From CAZQYC01 sp964597495 (GTDB taxonomy: Bacteria; Pseudomonadota; Gammaproteobacteria; Steroidobacterales; Steroidobacteraceae), in assembly GCA_964597495.1 (NCBI GenBank), contig CAZQYC010000008.1:1-64000 (forward strand): a stretch of DNA of 64,000 bases, given 5' to 3'. The position numbers and the translations under genes are program-made. This document shows, in pieces, positions 39,343 through 48,600 of the stretch. Every line of letters starts with the position of its first letter. The stretch's first letter is position 1. Under the pieces are notes generated by a model. The model was not told the DNA's origin and ran no database searches. It saw only the letters and a program-made list of their open reading frames with translations.

Positions 39343-40032
39343 TTAGCTTTCGCGCCCTTTCGCTATCTCCCGGCGCATCCCCGCAATCGTCGTTTTGTAG
39401 TCCTGCGCGCCGAAGATGGCGGATCCAGCAACGAAGGTATCGGCACCGGCCTTCGCAATCGCAGCGATGTTGTCGGTCTTCACGCCGCCATCGATCTCAA
39501 GACGAATCTCGCGGCCGCCCTCTTCCACGTGCTGGTCGATGCGCTTGCGCACCGCCGCGAGTTTTTTGAGCGCCGAAGCGATGAACTTCTGCCCGCCAAA
39601 CCCCGGATTCACCGACATGAGCAAGATCATGTCGATCTTGTCCATGACATGGTCGAGATAAGAAAGCGGCGTGGCCGGATTGAAAACCAATCCCGCTTTG
39701 CACCCCGACTCCTTGATCAAACCCAAGGTCCGATCGATGTGATCGCTCGCCTCCGGATGAAACGTGATGTAACTCGCTCCCGCTTTTGCGAAATCGGGAA
39801 CGATCCGGTCCACCGGTTTCACCATGAGATGCACATCGATAGGCGCCGTCACGCCATGCTTCCGAAGTGCTTCGCAAACCAAAGGCCCGATGGTGAGATT
39901 GGGCACATAGTGATTGTCCATGACGTCGAAATGGACGATATCCGCGCCTGCTGCAAGAACGTTGCTAACCTCTTCGCCCAAACGCGCGAAGTCGGCGGAA
40001 AGAATAGAAGGCGCGATCCAGGGTGGTTGCAT
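39343..40032 (-). CDS. rpe: Ribulose-phosphate 3-epimerase
   Basis: Rpe interconverts ribulose 5-phosphate and xylulose 5-phosphate. The 229-residue TIM barrel has the conserved APSILSADFARLGEEV start, HFDVMDNHYVPNLTIGP (metal His and Asp), PIDVHLMV, YITFHPEA, MSVNPGFGGQKFI, LEIDGGVKTDN (catalytic Asp) and the phosphate-binding VAGSAIFG. All catalytic residues are present. It is convergent with crp and lies 210 nt downstream of djlA on the same strand, with an inverted repeat between. Confidence 0.97.
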   Translation of the reverse strand: MQPPWIAPSILSADFARLGEEVSNVLAAGADIVHFDVMDNHYVPNLTIGPLVCEALRKHGVTAPIDVHLMVKPVDRIVPDFAKAGASYITFHPEASDHIDRTLGLIKESGCKAGLVFNPATPLSYLDHVMDKIDMILLMSVNPGFGGQKFIASALKKLAAVRKRIDQHVEEGGREIRLEIDGGVKTDNIAAIAKAGADTFVAGSAIFGAQDYKTTIAGMRREIAKGRES

Positions 40033-40140
40033 GACAGTTCATCGATGAAAGTTGTTCGCATGGAAACAGCCTTCGAGCATCGAGTCAACTGGATCACGCG
40101 CACCCTCATCGTCACTGCAGCGCGTTGAGAATTGCTCATC

Positions 40141-40215
40141 GTCACCCCGGCGGAGGCCGGGGTCCATGCTTTACCGTCTCGTTTCGAAATAGATCCCGGC
40201 CTCCGCCGGGATGAC
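40141..40215. repeat. Inverted repeat pair, GTCAYCCCGGCGGAGGCCGGG arms
   Basis: The arm at 40141-40166 (GTCACCCCGGCGG, AGGCCGGGGTCCA) and the arm at 40191-40215, read on minus (GTCATCCCGGCGG, AGGCCGGGATCT), are near-identical in opposite orientation around 24 nt. Each arm also contains an internal CCGG-rich palindrome. It resembles the GC-rich intergenic repeats dispersed in many proteobacterial genomes, and it could end both rpe- and djlA-side transcripts. Confidence 0.85.
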
Positions 40216-40236
40216 ATTGCTCCTATCGTCGCAATG

Positions 40237-41028
40237 TCACTTCATTCCCCGGGCTTCGCGAATCGCTTCATAGGCCGCGCGAATTTGGCGAGTTTTTTCT
40301 TCGGCCACGGTCTTCATGGATTCGGGCAATCCGTTCGCGGCGAGTTTGTCCGGATGGTTCTGGCTCATAAGCCGGCGATACGCTTTGGTGATGTCCGCAT
40401 CGCCCGTCTGCGCGTTCACGCCGAGTACGCCGTAGGCATCCTGCAGCGAGTCATGCGCAGTACGCCGATAGGCCGGTCCGGACCCTGATCCAGAGGCGCG
40501 CTGCATCCTCAGGATCGCTTCCATTTGCACCAGCTCGAACTCCGACACGCCGAGCGCCTGGCAGACCCGCACCAGCATTGCCCGTGCAGGCGCATGCAAG
40601 CCGTCGCCGAGCAAAGCGGCTTGCAGTTGCACTTGAATGAACATCCGCCGCAAATCGCTGCGATCGCCGAGCACTTCACTCAACTGCGCTAGCGTGCCCT
40701 GCAGAGGAAAGTCGTTGGCCTTGCCTTCGGTAAACAAGCCGATGGCGCGACGCACGTCCGCCTCGCCCAAACGAAACTGCGTCATGACGGCGCGGGCAGC
40801 GCGAATTTCTTCTTCGGACACGCGTCCGTCGGCTTTCGCCACATGCCCCATCGTTTGGAAGGTCGCGCGAAAGAAGGCTTCAGGCACCGCGCGCGGGTTG
40901 CCTTGCGTCCGTTGCGCAGCCTGCGTATCGAAATAATGACCGATAATCACGCCGACCAATAACCCAAACGGGTGTCTCGTCAGGAAATAACCGATCAGCG
41001 CCCCTATGGCTTTGCCATACCATCCCAT
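40237..41028 (-). CDS. djlA: Co-chaperone DjlA
   Basis: DjlA is an inner-membrane J-domain protein that recruits DnaK. The 263-residue protein has an N-terminal hydrophobic, glycine-rich membrane segment (GKAIGALIGYFLTRHPFGLLVGVIIG, in two parts), a central TerB-like helical domain (VAKADGRVSEEEIRAARAVMTQF), and a C-terminal J domain (DAYGVLGV, AYRRLMSQNHPDKL with HPD). All features of the family are present. It is divergent from purC, 83 nt apart. Confidence 0.95.
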   Translation of the reverse strand: MGWYGKAIGALIGYFLTRHPFGLLVGVIIGHYFDTQAAQRTQGNPRAVPEAFFRATFQTMGHVAKADGRVSEEEIRAARAVMTQFRLGEADVRRAIGLFTEGKANDFPLQGTLAQLSEVLGDRSDLRRMFIQVQLQAALLGDGLHAPARAMLVRVCQALGVSEFELVQMEAILRMQRASGSGSGPAYRRTAHDSLQDAYGVLGVNAQTGDADITKAYRRLMSQNHPDKLAANGLPESMKTVAEEKTRQIRAAYEAIREARGMK

Positions 41029-41111
41029 CCGTTCTTGAACCTCGCGATGCGCGTTGCCACAATGCAGCGCATGTTATCAGCCCCCTTGTCCATCAGGCGC
41101 CGCCACCTACC

Positions 41112-42011
41112 ATGACCGCACTCCCCCTTTCCCCGCCCATGATCGAATCGGGTTTGCGCGGACTAAAACGCCTGCATCAAGGCAAGGTGCGCGATCTATA
41201 TGAAATCGATGCGGATCACATGTTGATCGTAACGACGGATCGGTTGAGCGCCTTCGACGTCGTGCTGCCCGATCCGATTCCGGGCAAGGGACGCGTCTTG
41301 ACGGAACTGGCGAATTTTTGGTTTCGGCGCACCGCTCACCTCATTCCCAATCAACTCGCCGACTACCCGCTCGAAAAAGCCGTCCCCGATGCAGCGGAAC
41401 GCGCATTGATCGTCGATCGCGCGATCGTCGTAAAAAGACTAAAGGCCCTGCCGATCGAAGCCATCGTACGCGGCTACCTGATCGGATCCGGCTGGAAGGA
41501 GTATCAATCGAGCGGTTCGGTCTGCGGAATTAAATTACCTCCCGGACTCAAGCTAGCCGAGCGGCTCCCCAAGCCGATCTTTACGCCGACCACCAAGGCA
41601 GCGCTTGGCGAACACGATGAAAACATTTCCTTCGCGGAAACCGAAAAACTCATCGGTGACGTCCTCGCCGCGAAGCTCCGCGATCAAGCCATTGCACTCT
41701 ACGAATTCGCCGCCGAGCATGCACTTCGGAGAGGCATCATCATTGCCGACACGAAATTTGAATTCGGACTCGATCGAACCGGCAACTTGGTGCTTATCGA
41801 TGAAGCGCTCACACCGGACTCTTCGCGCTTTTGGCCGGTCGACACCTATCGATCGGGAATCAGTCCGCCGAGCTTCGACAAGCAATACATCCGCGATTAC
41901 CTGGAAACGCTGACCTGGAACAAGCGTGCACCCGGACCTAGCCTGCCGGCCGAAGTGATTGCGCGTACGAGCGAGAAGTATCAAGAAGCGCTGCGTCGTT
42001 TGACGGAGTAG
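41112..42011 (+). CDS. purC: Phosphoribosylaminoimidazole-succinocarboxamide synthase
   Basis: PurC (SAICAR synthetase) joins aspartate to CAIR with ATP in purine synthesis. The 299-residue protein is the longer form of the family. Motifs: LHQGKVRDLYEID near 18-30, TTDRLSAFDVVLPDPIPGKGRVL near 42-65, VRGYLIGSGWKEYQSSGSVCGIKLP (in parts) near 118-140, DTKFEFGLDRTGNLVLIDEALTPDSSRFW (in parts) near 213-243, and FDKQYIRDYL near 255. The kinase gene at 42019 begins 7 nt after the stop and may share the transcript. Confidence 0.96.
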   Translation: MTALPLSPPMIESGLRGLKRLHQGKVRDLYEIDADHMLIVTTDRLSAFDVVLPDPIPGKGRVLTELANFWFRRTAHLIPNQLADYPLEKAVPDAAERALIVDRAIVVKRLKALPIEAIVRGYLIGSGWKEYQSSGSVCGIKLPPGLKLAERLPKPIFTPTTKAALGEHDENISFAETEKLIGDVLAAKLRDQAIALYEFAAEHALRRGIIIADTKFEFGLDRTGNLVLIDEALTPDSSRFWPVDTYRSGISPPSFDKQYIRDYLETLTWNKRAPGPSLPAEVIARTSEKYQEALRRLTE

Positions 42012-42018
42012 CGAACCC

Positions 42019-42822
42019 ATGGGAGACGGAACGGAGGATGTTCACCATGCTCCCATGAGCGCCGACGCACAAGCAACCCGCATCGCCGACCTGGAACGGC
42101 AGATCGCCGTGCTCAAAGAACTGAATGCGAACACGATGCAGGAATTGGACGCGTTCGCTTACGCGGTATCGCACGATCTCCGCGCTCCGCTTCGCAGCCT
42201 CTCCGGCTTTAGCCAAGCCTTGCTCGACTTCGACACGACCGATTCGACCAAAACCCGTCACTACCTTGAACGCATTCAGCAAGCGAGCCGCAAACTTTCC
42301 GAATTGATCGATGCGCTGTTGTCGGTATCGCGCGTGTCTCGAGCGGAAATGCATTGCCGAAGCGTCGATCTAAGCAAGCTCTGCAGCGACACTGCTGCCG
42401 TCGTGACTGCAAAGCACCCAGACCGCACCATCGGCATTACGATCGCGCCCGGCCTTAAAGCCTACGGCGACCCGCGTTTACTCGGGATGGCGATCGAAGC
42501 GCTGCTCGAAAATGCCTGCAAATTCACCGTGACGCAGCCTACGACCGTCATCGACATAGGCCAAACGGACGCTGGGGAAGTGTATATGACGGACAACGGG
42601 GTCGGATTCGATCCCGCCTATGCGGAAAAGCTATTCAAGCCGTTCCAGCGTTTGCACAATGACGCGCGCTTTCCCGGCATAGGGATCGGACTTGCGACCG
42701 TGCAGAGGATCATCGCGCGACACGGCGGCAAGATTCGGCTCGAAGGCAAGCCGAACGAAGGCGCCACTGCGTTTTTTCTACTGCCAATTCCTCAGGGAAC
42801 GCCTACCTCGTCTCCGGCGTAA
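42019..42822 (+). CDS. Histidine kinase without a sensor domain
   Basis: The 267-residue protein consists only of a short coiled coil (IADLERQIAVLKELNANT), a HisKA domain with acceptor His in FAYAVSHDLRAPLRSLSGF (about 55-72), and a HATPase domain (LLENACKFT, TDNGVGFDPAYAEKLFKPFQRLH, GIGIGLATVQRI). ATG at 42019 has GGAG upstream; ATG at 42055 is possible. The core is closely similar to kinases at 4646 and 45639. Input must come from a partner, most simply the REC-PAS-GGDEF-EAL protein encoded 58 nt downstream, which has the receiver. Confidence 0.85.
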   Translation: MGDGTEDVHHAPMSADAQATRIADLERQIAVLKELNANTMQELDAFAYAVSHDLRAPLRSLSGFSQALLDFDTTDSTKTRHYLERIQQASRKLSELIDALLSVSRVSRAEMHCRSVDLSKLCSDTAAVVTAKHPDRTIGITIAPGLKAYGDPRLLGMAIEALLENACKFTVTQPTTVIDIGQTDAGEVYMTDNGVGFDPAYAEKLFKPFQRLHNDARFPGIGIGLATVQRIIARHGGKIRLEGKPNEGATAFFLLPIPQGTPTSSPA

Positions 42823-42880
42823 GATTCCGGTCCGGCCTGCTATCCGCGAGCCAATTTCAGCGCATTCAAGAGTCAGAACA

Positions 42881-45442
42881 GTGAGTGCTCTCGACGATCT
42901 CAGCATCCATTCGGTGAGTCGCGTTCTCATTATCGAGGACTCGCTGGCCGACGCCGAACTCGCCGCCGAAGTGCTCATGAACACCTGGCCGCAACTTCGG
43001 TGGCAGTGCGTCGCCGGCGAGGCGGAATTCCGCGACGGCCTTGCCTGGCAACCCGACGTCATCATCGCCGACTACGAGGTCCCCGGCTTCGGCGCCGTCG
43101 CCGCTCTAGGCGTACTCCACGAACTCGGCAGCGAAATCCCGCTGATCGTCTTTACCGGCGCAGTGACCGAAGAAACGGTCGTGCGCTGCATGCGCCTGGG
43201 CGCCGCCGATTATCTCCTTAAGGATCGGCTCACGCGCTTGGGTCCCGCCGTATCGAACGCGTTGCGCATGCGCATGGAACGCGACGAGAAGCGAGCCATC
43301 GAACAAACGCAGCGCCGATTGGCGGAAGTGAACAGCGCCATCTTGAGCTCGATGCCGGCACACGTGGCGCTGATCGATGCCGACGGTCGCATCGTGGCGG
43401 TAAACGAAGCATGGCAGCGCAACGGCGCTCCGCTCAGCTTCGACGACCCGGCTTGCAAGATCGGTGAATCTTATTTAGAGGTTTGCAAGCGAGCTGCTTC
43501 GAGCCATCCGGGCGATACCGTGCAAGTCGTGCAAGGCCTCACCGCCCTCCTCGAAGGTCGGCGCGGCCACTTTACGATCGAGTACGCGCGTCACGCCGGC
43601 CCTGAAAAGCGCTGGCTGCGCATGATGGCTACGCCGGTAAGCCGCGGCGGACGCAGCGGCGCCATCATCATGCATCTCGACGTCACCGACCGCCGGCTTG
43701 CCGAGGAACAACTGAAGATCAACGGGAACGCATTGCGGCATCTTTCCGAAGGCGTGGTGATTACCGATCGCGAGATGCGCATCGTCACGGTCAATAAAGC
43801 CTTCGTCACGCTCACCGGCTACAGCTCGGAAAAAGCGCTGGGACGCACACTGGCGGAATTGATCGTCGGCGACGAATCGGGCAAATCGCTCGACAGCATT
43901 CGCATGACCGTCGCGCAGCAAGGCGGGTGGAAAGGCGAATTGCGCACTCGGCGCAGCAATGGCGAGCAATTTCCCGGCTTATTCAGCTTTAGCGCGGTAC
44001 GCGACGTCAGCGGCGCCGTGGAGCATTTCACCGCCGTGTTCGCCGATCTTTCGACCTTCCGCGAGTTCGAGCGCCGCATCGAATACTTGTCGCAGAACGA
44101 CGCATTGACCGGCCTGCCGAATCGCGCCGCCTTGGCGGACAGGGTGCAGACGACCATCGATACGGCGCGCGTCAGAGGTGCGACATTCAACTTGTTCGTC
44201 GCCGAACTCGACGGATTCAAGAACGTCAACGACACCGTCGGCCATGCGGCCGGCGATATGCTGCTGAAAGCGGTTGCCGAGCGCATGCATCTCCTATGCG
44301 CGTCGAACGACGTCCTGGCGCGTTTGGGCGGCGACGAGTTCGGCGTGCTGGCGCTGGATAGCGGACTGACGGACGGCGAGCGCGCCAACGAACGACAGCG
44401 CCTTGCCGAACGCATCCGCACGACCATCGAGCGACCGTTTCGCGTCGCCGGTCAAGACATTTTCGTTACCGCCAGTGTCGGAGTTAGCCGCTATCCGCAA
44501 GACGGCTCAGACTTCGAATCCCTTCTGCGCGCCGCGAATGCCGCGGTCTTTCGCGCCAAACAACTCGGCAGCAATACGGTTTCGCTGTATTCGCCGGACA
44601 TGAACGTCGCGTCGCTCGAGCGCTTTACCCTGCAGAACAGCCTGCCGCACGCACTAGCGCGGCAAGAATTGCTGCTCGAATACCAACCCACCGTCAGTTT
44701 CGCCAACGGAAAAGTGAGCGGGGCCGAAGCGCTGCTGCGCTGGCGCCATCCGCAACTCGGACTGATCGCGCCGACCCGCTTCGTCGGGCTCGCCGAAGAT
44801 ACCGGCCTCATCGTTCCCATTGGCGAATGGGTCTTGCGCACTGCTTGCGCTCAAGTGAAGCGGTGGGTGGCAAGCGGCTGGCAGGACGCCACCGTGGCCG
44901 TCAATCTATCGGCGCGCCAGTTCGCCCAGCCCAATCTGGTCGCGCGCATTCGAGATGCCCTCGAGGCCGCCGACATCGAAGCATGGCGGCTGCGCTTGGA
45001 AGTCACCGAAAGCATGGTGATGAACGATCCGGACTCTGCCATCGGCATTCTCAAGCACATCTCGGGCATGGGCGTGCAAGTTGCGCTCGATGATTTCGGC
45101 ACCGGCTATTCGTCGCTCAGTTACCTGAAGCGCTTTCAGTTGCGATGCCTCAAGGTCGACCGCAGCTTCGTCGACGGCGTCCCGGACGACGTGCAGGACG
45201 AATCGATCGTGCGGGCGATCGTCGCGCTCGGTAAAACGCTTGGCCTCAAGATCATCGCCGAAGGCGTCGAAACCATGGCGCAGGCCGAATTTCTTCATAC
45301 GGCAGGATGCGACGACGGACAGGGCTACTACTACTCGCAAGCCACCTCGCCGGGCGAAGTCCGTGCACTAGCCGCAAGCGCCTTTCCACATGCGGCCGGT
45401 AATTTGCAGGCACAGCTGGATTTCGCGCTGCAAAGCGCATAA
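42881..45442 (+). CDS. REC-PAS-PAS-GGDEF-EAL c-di-GMP signalling protein
   Basis: GTG at 42881 with AAGAG upstream is taken as start (853 residues); the frame upstream overlaps the kinase gene. Domains: receiver (VLIIEDSLADAEL; acceptor Asp in VIIADYEVPG) about 12-130; two PAS regions about 155-280 and 285-405; GGDEF about 415-580 with intact LGGDEFGV but no RxxD inhibitory site; EAL about 595-845 with AEALLRWRH, EVTESMVM, DDFGTGYSSL, KVDRSFVDG and IIAEGVET, all expected of an active phosphodiesterase. Net activity is likely c-di-GMP breakdown controlled by phosphorylation and PAS input. Confidence 0.92.
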   Translation: MSALDDLSIHSVSRVLIIEDSLADAELAAEVLMNTWPQLRWQCVAGEAEFRDGLAWQPDVIIADYEVPGFGAVAALGVLHELGSEIPLIVFTGAVTEETVVRCMRLGAADYLLKDRLTRLGPAVSNALRMRMERDEKRAIEQTQRRLAEVNSAILSSMPAHVALIDADGRIVAVNEAWQRNGAPLSFDDPACKIGESYLEVCKRAASSHPGDTVQVVQGLTALLEGRRGHFTIEYARHAGPEKRWLRMMATPVSRGGRSGAIIMHLDVTDRRLAEEQLKINGNALRHLSEGVVITDREMRIVTVNKAFVTLTGYSSEKALGRTLAELIVGDESGKSLDSIRMTVAQQGGWKGELRTRRSNGEQFPGLFSFSAVRDVSGAVEHFTAVFADLSTFREFERRIEYLSQNDALTGLPNRAALADRVQTTIDTARVRGATFNLFVAELDGFKNVNDTVGHAAGDMLLKAVAERMHLLCASNDVLARLGGDEFGVLALDSGLTDGERANERQRLAERIRTTIERPFRVAGQDIFVTASVGVSRYPQDGSDFESLLRAANAAVFRAKQLGSNTVSLYSPDMNVASLERFTLQNSLPHALARQELLLEYQPTVSFANGKVSGAEALLRWRHPQLGLIAPTRFVGLAEDTGLIVPIGEWVLRTACAQVKRWVASGWQDATVAVNLSARQFAQPNLVARIRDALEAADIEAWRLRLEVTESMVMNDPDSAIGILKHISGMGVQVALDDFGTGYSSLSYLKRFQLRCLKVDRSFVDGVPDDVQDESIVRAIVALGKTLGLKIIAEGVETMAQAEFLHTAGCDDGQGYYYSQATSPGEVRALAASAFPHAAGNLQAQLDFALQSA

Positions 45443-45485
45443 GAATGAAATAACTGGCGGATGCGGGTAGTGAATTCTGAACTAT

Positions 45486-45510
45486 CCCCTATCCCCTATC
45501 CCTAACGTAG
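45486..45510. repeat. CTATCCC heptad array
   Basis: Three 7-bp units of the type CTATCCC (CTATCCC CTATCCC CTATCCC TAAC). On the minus strand each unit is GGGATAG, so TAG appears in three successive frames. It lies between the EAL gene and the large kinase gene. Confidence 0.75.
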
Positions 45511-45638
45511 CTAGCGAATCGAACCACAGCCGATCGTTTGCGCTAACATCCGCCATCGGCACTGGCGGACTGGCAAGGAGCGCGTGCCCTCCAATTTATA
45601 AAGAGCGCTATAGATAGCGAACGAACGCGTACTCCTGC

Positions 45639-48600
45639 ATGTCATCAACTGACGAAAGCGCCGAAGTATCGAACGCTCCGCTCGTTCAATCGCCGAACCG
45701 CGCGGTGGTATGGTCGCAAAGATCGCTGGCCGGCGCCGCGGCCGCAACGATGATCGCACTGCTCCTCTGGCACGAATTTGCGCCGGCCTCGCTCGGCATG
45801 CACACCAAAGCCTTTCCGTGGCCCGTGACCTTCGGTGTCTTCTTGATGCTCGCCGTTGCAGCGCTGTGGTCGATTGAACTTCAGCAACGCCGCCTAGCCG
45901 CCGTACTGATTGCACCGGTCGGAATCGCCGTTACCGCCACCATCGTCGGGTGGGTGTTTGGCGTCGCGGCGCCGTTCGGGTACACGTTGTTCGGCGATCA
46001 GAGCCTCTTGCCGACGTGGTTTCCACCCAAAGCAGCCATTGAAGCCGCAATACCGCTCGCCCTGATGTCGCTCGCCATCTGTTTTCTTTCCATCGAACGG
46101 TTCGCGCTCAGTGCGATCCCTTTTGCATGGGCAACGGGCGTACTCTTGATCGCCGTACCGCCGATCCGATTCATCGCACAAGCCGCATCGACAACCTCCA
46201 TTGCGGGCTTTCTACGCACCCATTCCGCGGAACTTGCGCTGACCCTGGCGCTCGTGTTGACGGGAATCGCCTTCGTGCATTCCCGGAAAGTAGGCGGTTC
46301 GGTAGGCGTCGAACGCGGCGCGCGCTGGCGTACGCTGCTATTGGTCGCCGCCGTAGCCGCAACCTTGGAACTTTGGTATGCCGTTCGCGCCGCGGAGATT
46401 CGCCAATTGCATTCGGACGTCGAGTTCGCGCTCGAAGAATCCGTTCGCGCTTATGAGGCGGGATTCAAGGACTACGTCGAGGACGCAGACCGCCTATGGC
46501 AGCACTGGCGCAATATGCAGTGGCAAGTTACCGATGAGGTATTCCTACGCGACGCGGGCGATTTCATGCGTATGCAGCGGGCTGTAGCTGCCATCGCGAT
46601 GTTCGACGCCAACGGCCACGTCCTCAAAATGGCGCGACGCATGCTGTCCGCCGATGCACTGCCACATGCCGAAGATCGTGTCATCCTCGGCGGGTCGAAT
46701 GAAATGCGGCGTTATGTTTCCGATAGCGCTGCCCACGAGACGATGATCAGGGACGCCTTCGCTAACAAGTCACCCCAACAAAAAACGATCGCGGTGCCGG
46801 ACGGCGCCCACCTCACGGACACCCTATCGCCGGTCTTCGCGCTGACCGGCGAACCGCTAGGCGCATTTCAATTGCTGTATCGACAGGATCTCAACATTGC
46901 CCAGCTTCTTGAAAACATCGCGCCGGACTTTCACATTCGGCTGCGAATCGGCAATGAAGTGATCTTCGATCGCCCGCCCCGCGAAGGCATCGACGAGCGC
47001 GAATCCCACTTTTCGATTTCATCGGCGCCGACGCTTGCGGGTCCCACCGCCTACCTCTTCGAAATCGCCCCCGGCCCCAAGATTATCGAGCGCGCACTGG
47101 GCATCACCCCGTTCTTAGTGCTGCTGTTCGCGTGGGTAGGCCTCTTGCTGCTCATGCTGGCGCTCTTTAACGAGCGCCGCGTGCAGACGCTGTATCGCGA
47201 TCGCGAACGCATCCTCGACCAATCGCTGGACATCATTTGTACGCTCGACGCGGACGGCCGGTACGCGACCGTGAACGAGGCGTCGATTCGCATTCTTGGC
47301 TACCGTCCTGCAGAAATGCTCGGACGCCCCTATTCCGACTTCGCCCATCGGGACGATCTTCCCCTGCTCAACGAGGTATGGAAGAGCGCACGGTCGAACA
47401 GTCAGCCGCTCAATCTTCCGGTGCGTTTCGTTCATCGCAGCGGGCGAACGGTCTACTTACAAGGTAACGCGCACTGGTCACCGAGCGAATCCCTGTTCTA
47501 TTGCGACATGCGCGACGTCACCTCCGAACACGAATCGCAATTGCGCCGACAGCACGCGGAAAACACGTTTCGGATCGGCGTCGCGCAAGCCGGCTGTGCC
47601 GTTTACGAATATCAACCCAATCCGGCCCACTCCGGCGGCGGCTCCATCGAATGGGTCGGCGCGATTCGCGCGCTCATCGGTTACGAACCTGAAGAGCTGT
47701 CGGCGGCCGGGTTTCAAGGTTGGATGCAGCTCATCCACCCGGAAGACGCCGCCCACGTCCGTCAAATACTGCAACGCTGTCTCGCGACGCGGCAGCCGCA
47801 CACCGTCGATTATCGATTGAAACGCAAGGACGGCAGCTACGTGCCGGTGCTGGATCGCGGACGCCATTTGGCGGACGACACGACCGGAATGCCGCGCATG
47901 ATCGGCGCGCTCATCGACTTAACCGCGATTAGGCAGCAGGAAATCGCGCTCCGTCGCAGCGAAGAGCGCTATCGAATCATCGCGAATCAAGTGGGCGCCG
48001 TCATCATCGAACGCGAAACGGCGAGCGGACGCATCCGTGTCTTCGGACCGGCCGAGCAAATTTTCGGCTATACCCGGGAACAACTCGAAAGCCGGCCGCT
48101 TAACCGCAACGACACGATGATTCATCCGGACGATCGCGCGCATTTCTTTGCCGCCGTGGACGAAGCCGAGCGCACGCTATCGAGTTACTACGTGGAGCAC
48201 CGGCGCCGGCATCGCGGCGGTCACTACATCTACATTGCCTCGCGCGGCGTGGTGCTTCCGGGGGCCGATGGACGCGCCGAACGAGAGGTGATCGCCATCA
48301 CCGACATCAGCGAGCGCAAGCAAGCCGAAGTGCGCTTGCAGGAAAGCGAAGAGCGCTTCCGTCTCGCGGCGGAACAGGCCGGGCAAATCGTCTATGAATT
48401 CATTCTCGCCGCCAACTTGCAGATCATCGAACTGCGGTTCGCCGGCGCCACCGAAAAAGTAGTGGGCTATACCGCGATGGAACTGCGCGAAATGCAGTTC
48501 CAGGATCGATTCTTCCTGATCCATCCAGATGACATTCCGTCGATTCGCGCCTCGGGAAACCAAGAGGCCGCCGGCAACGAGCAGTTCAATATCGAACACC

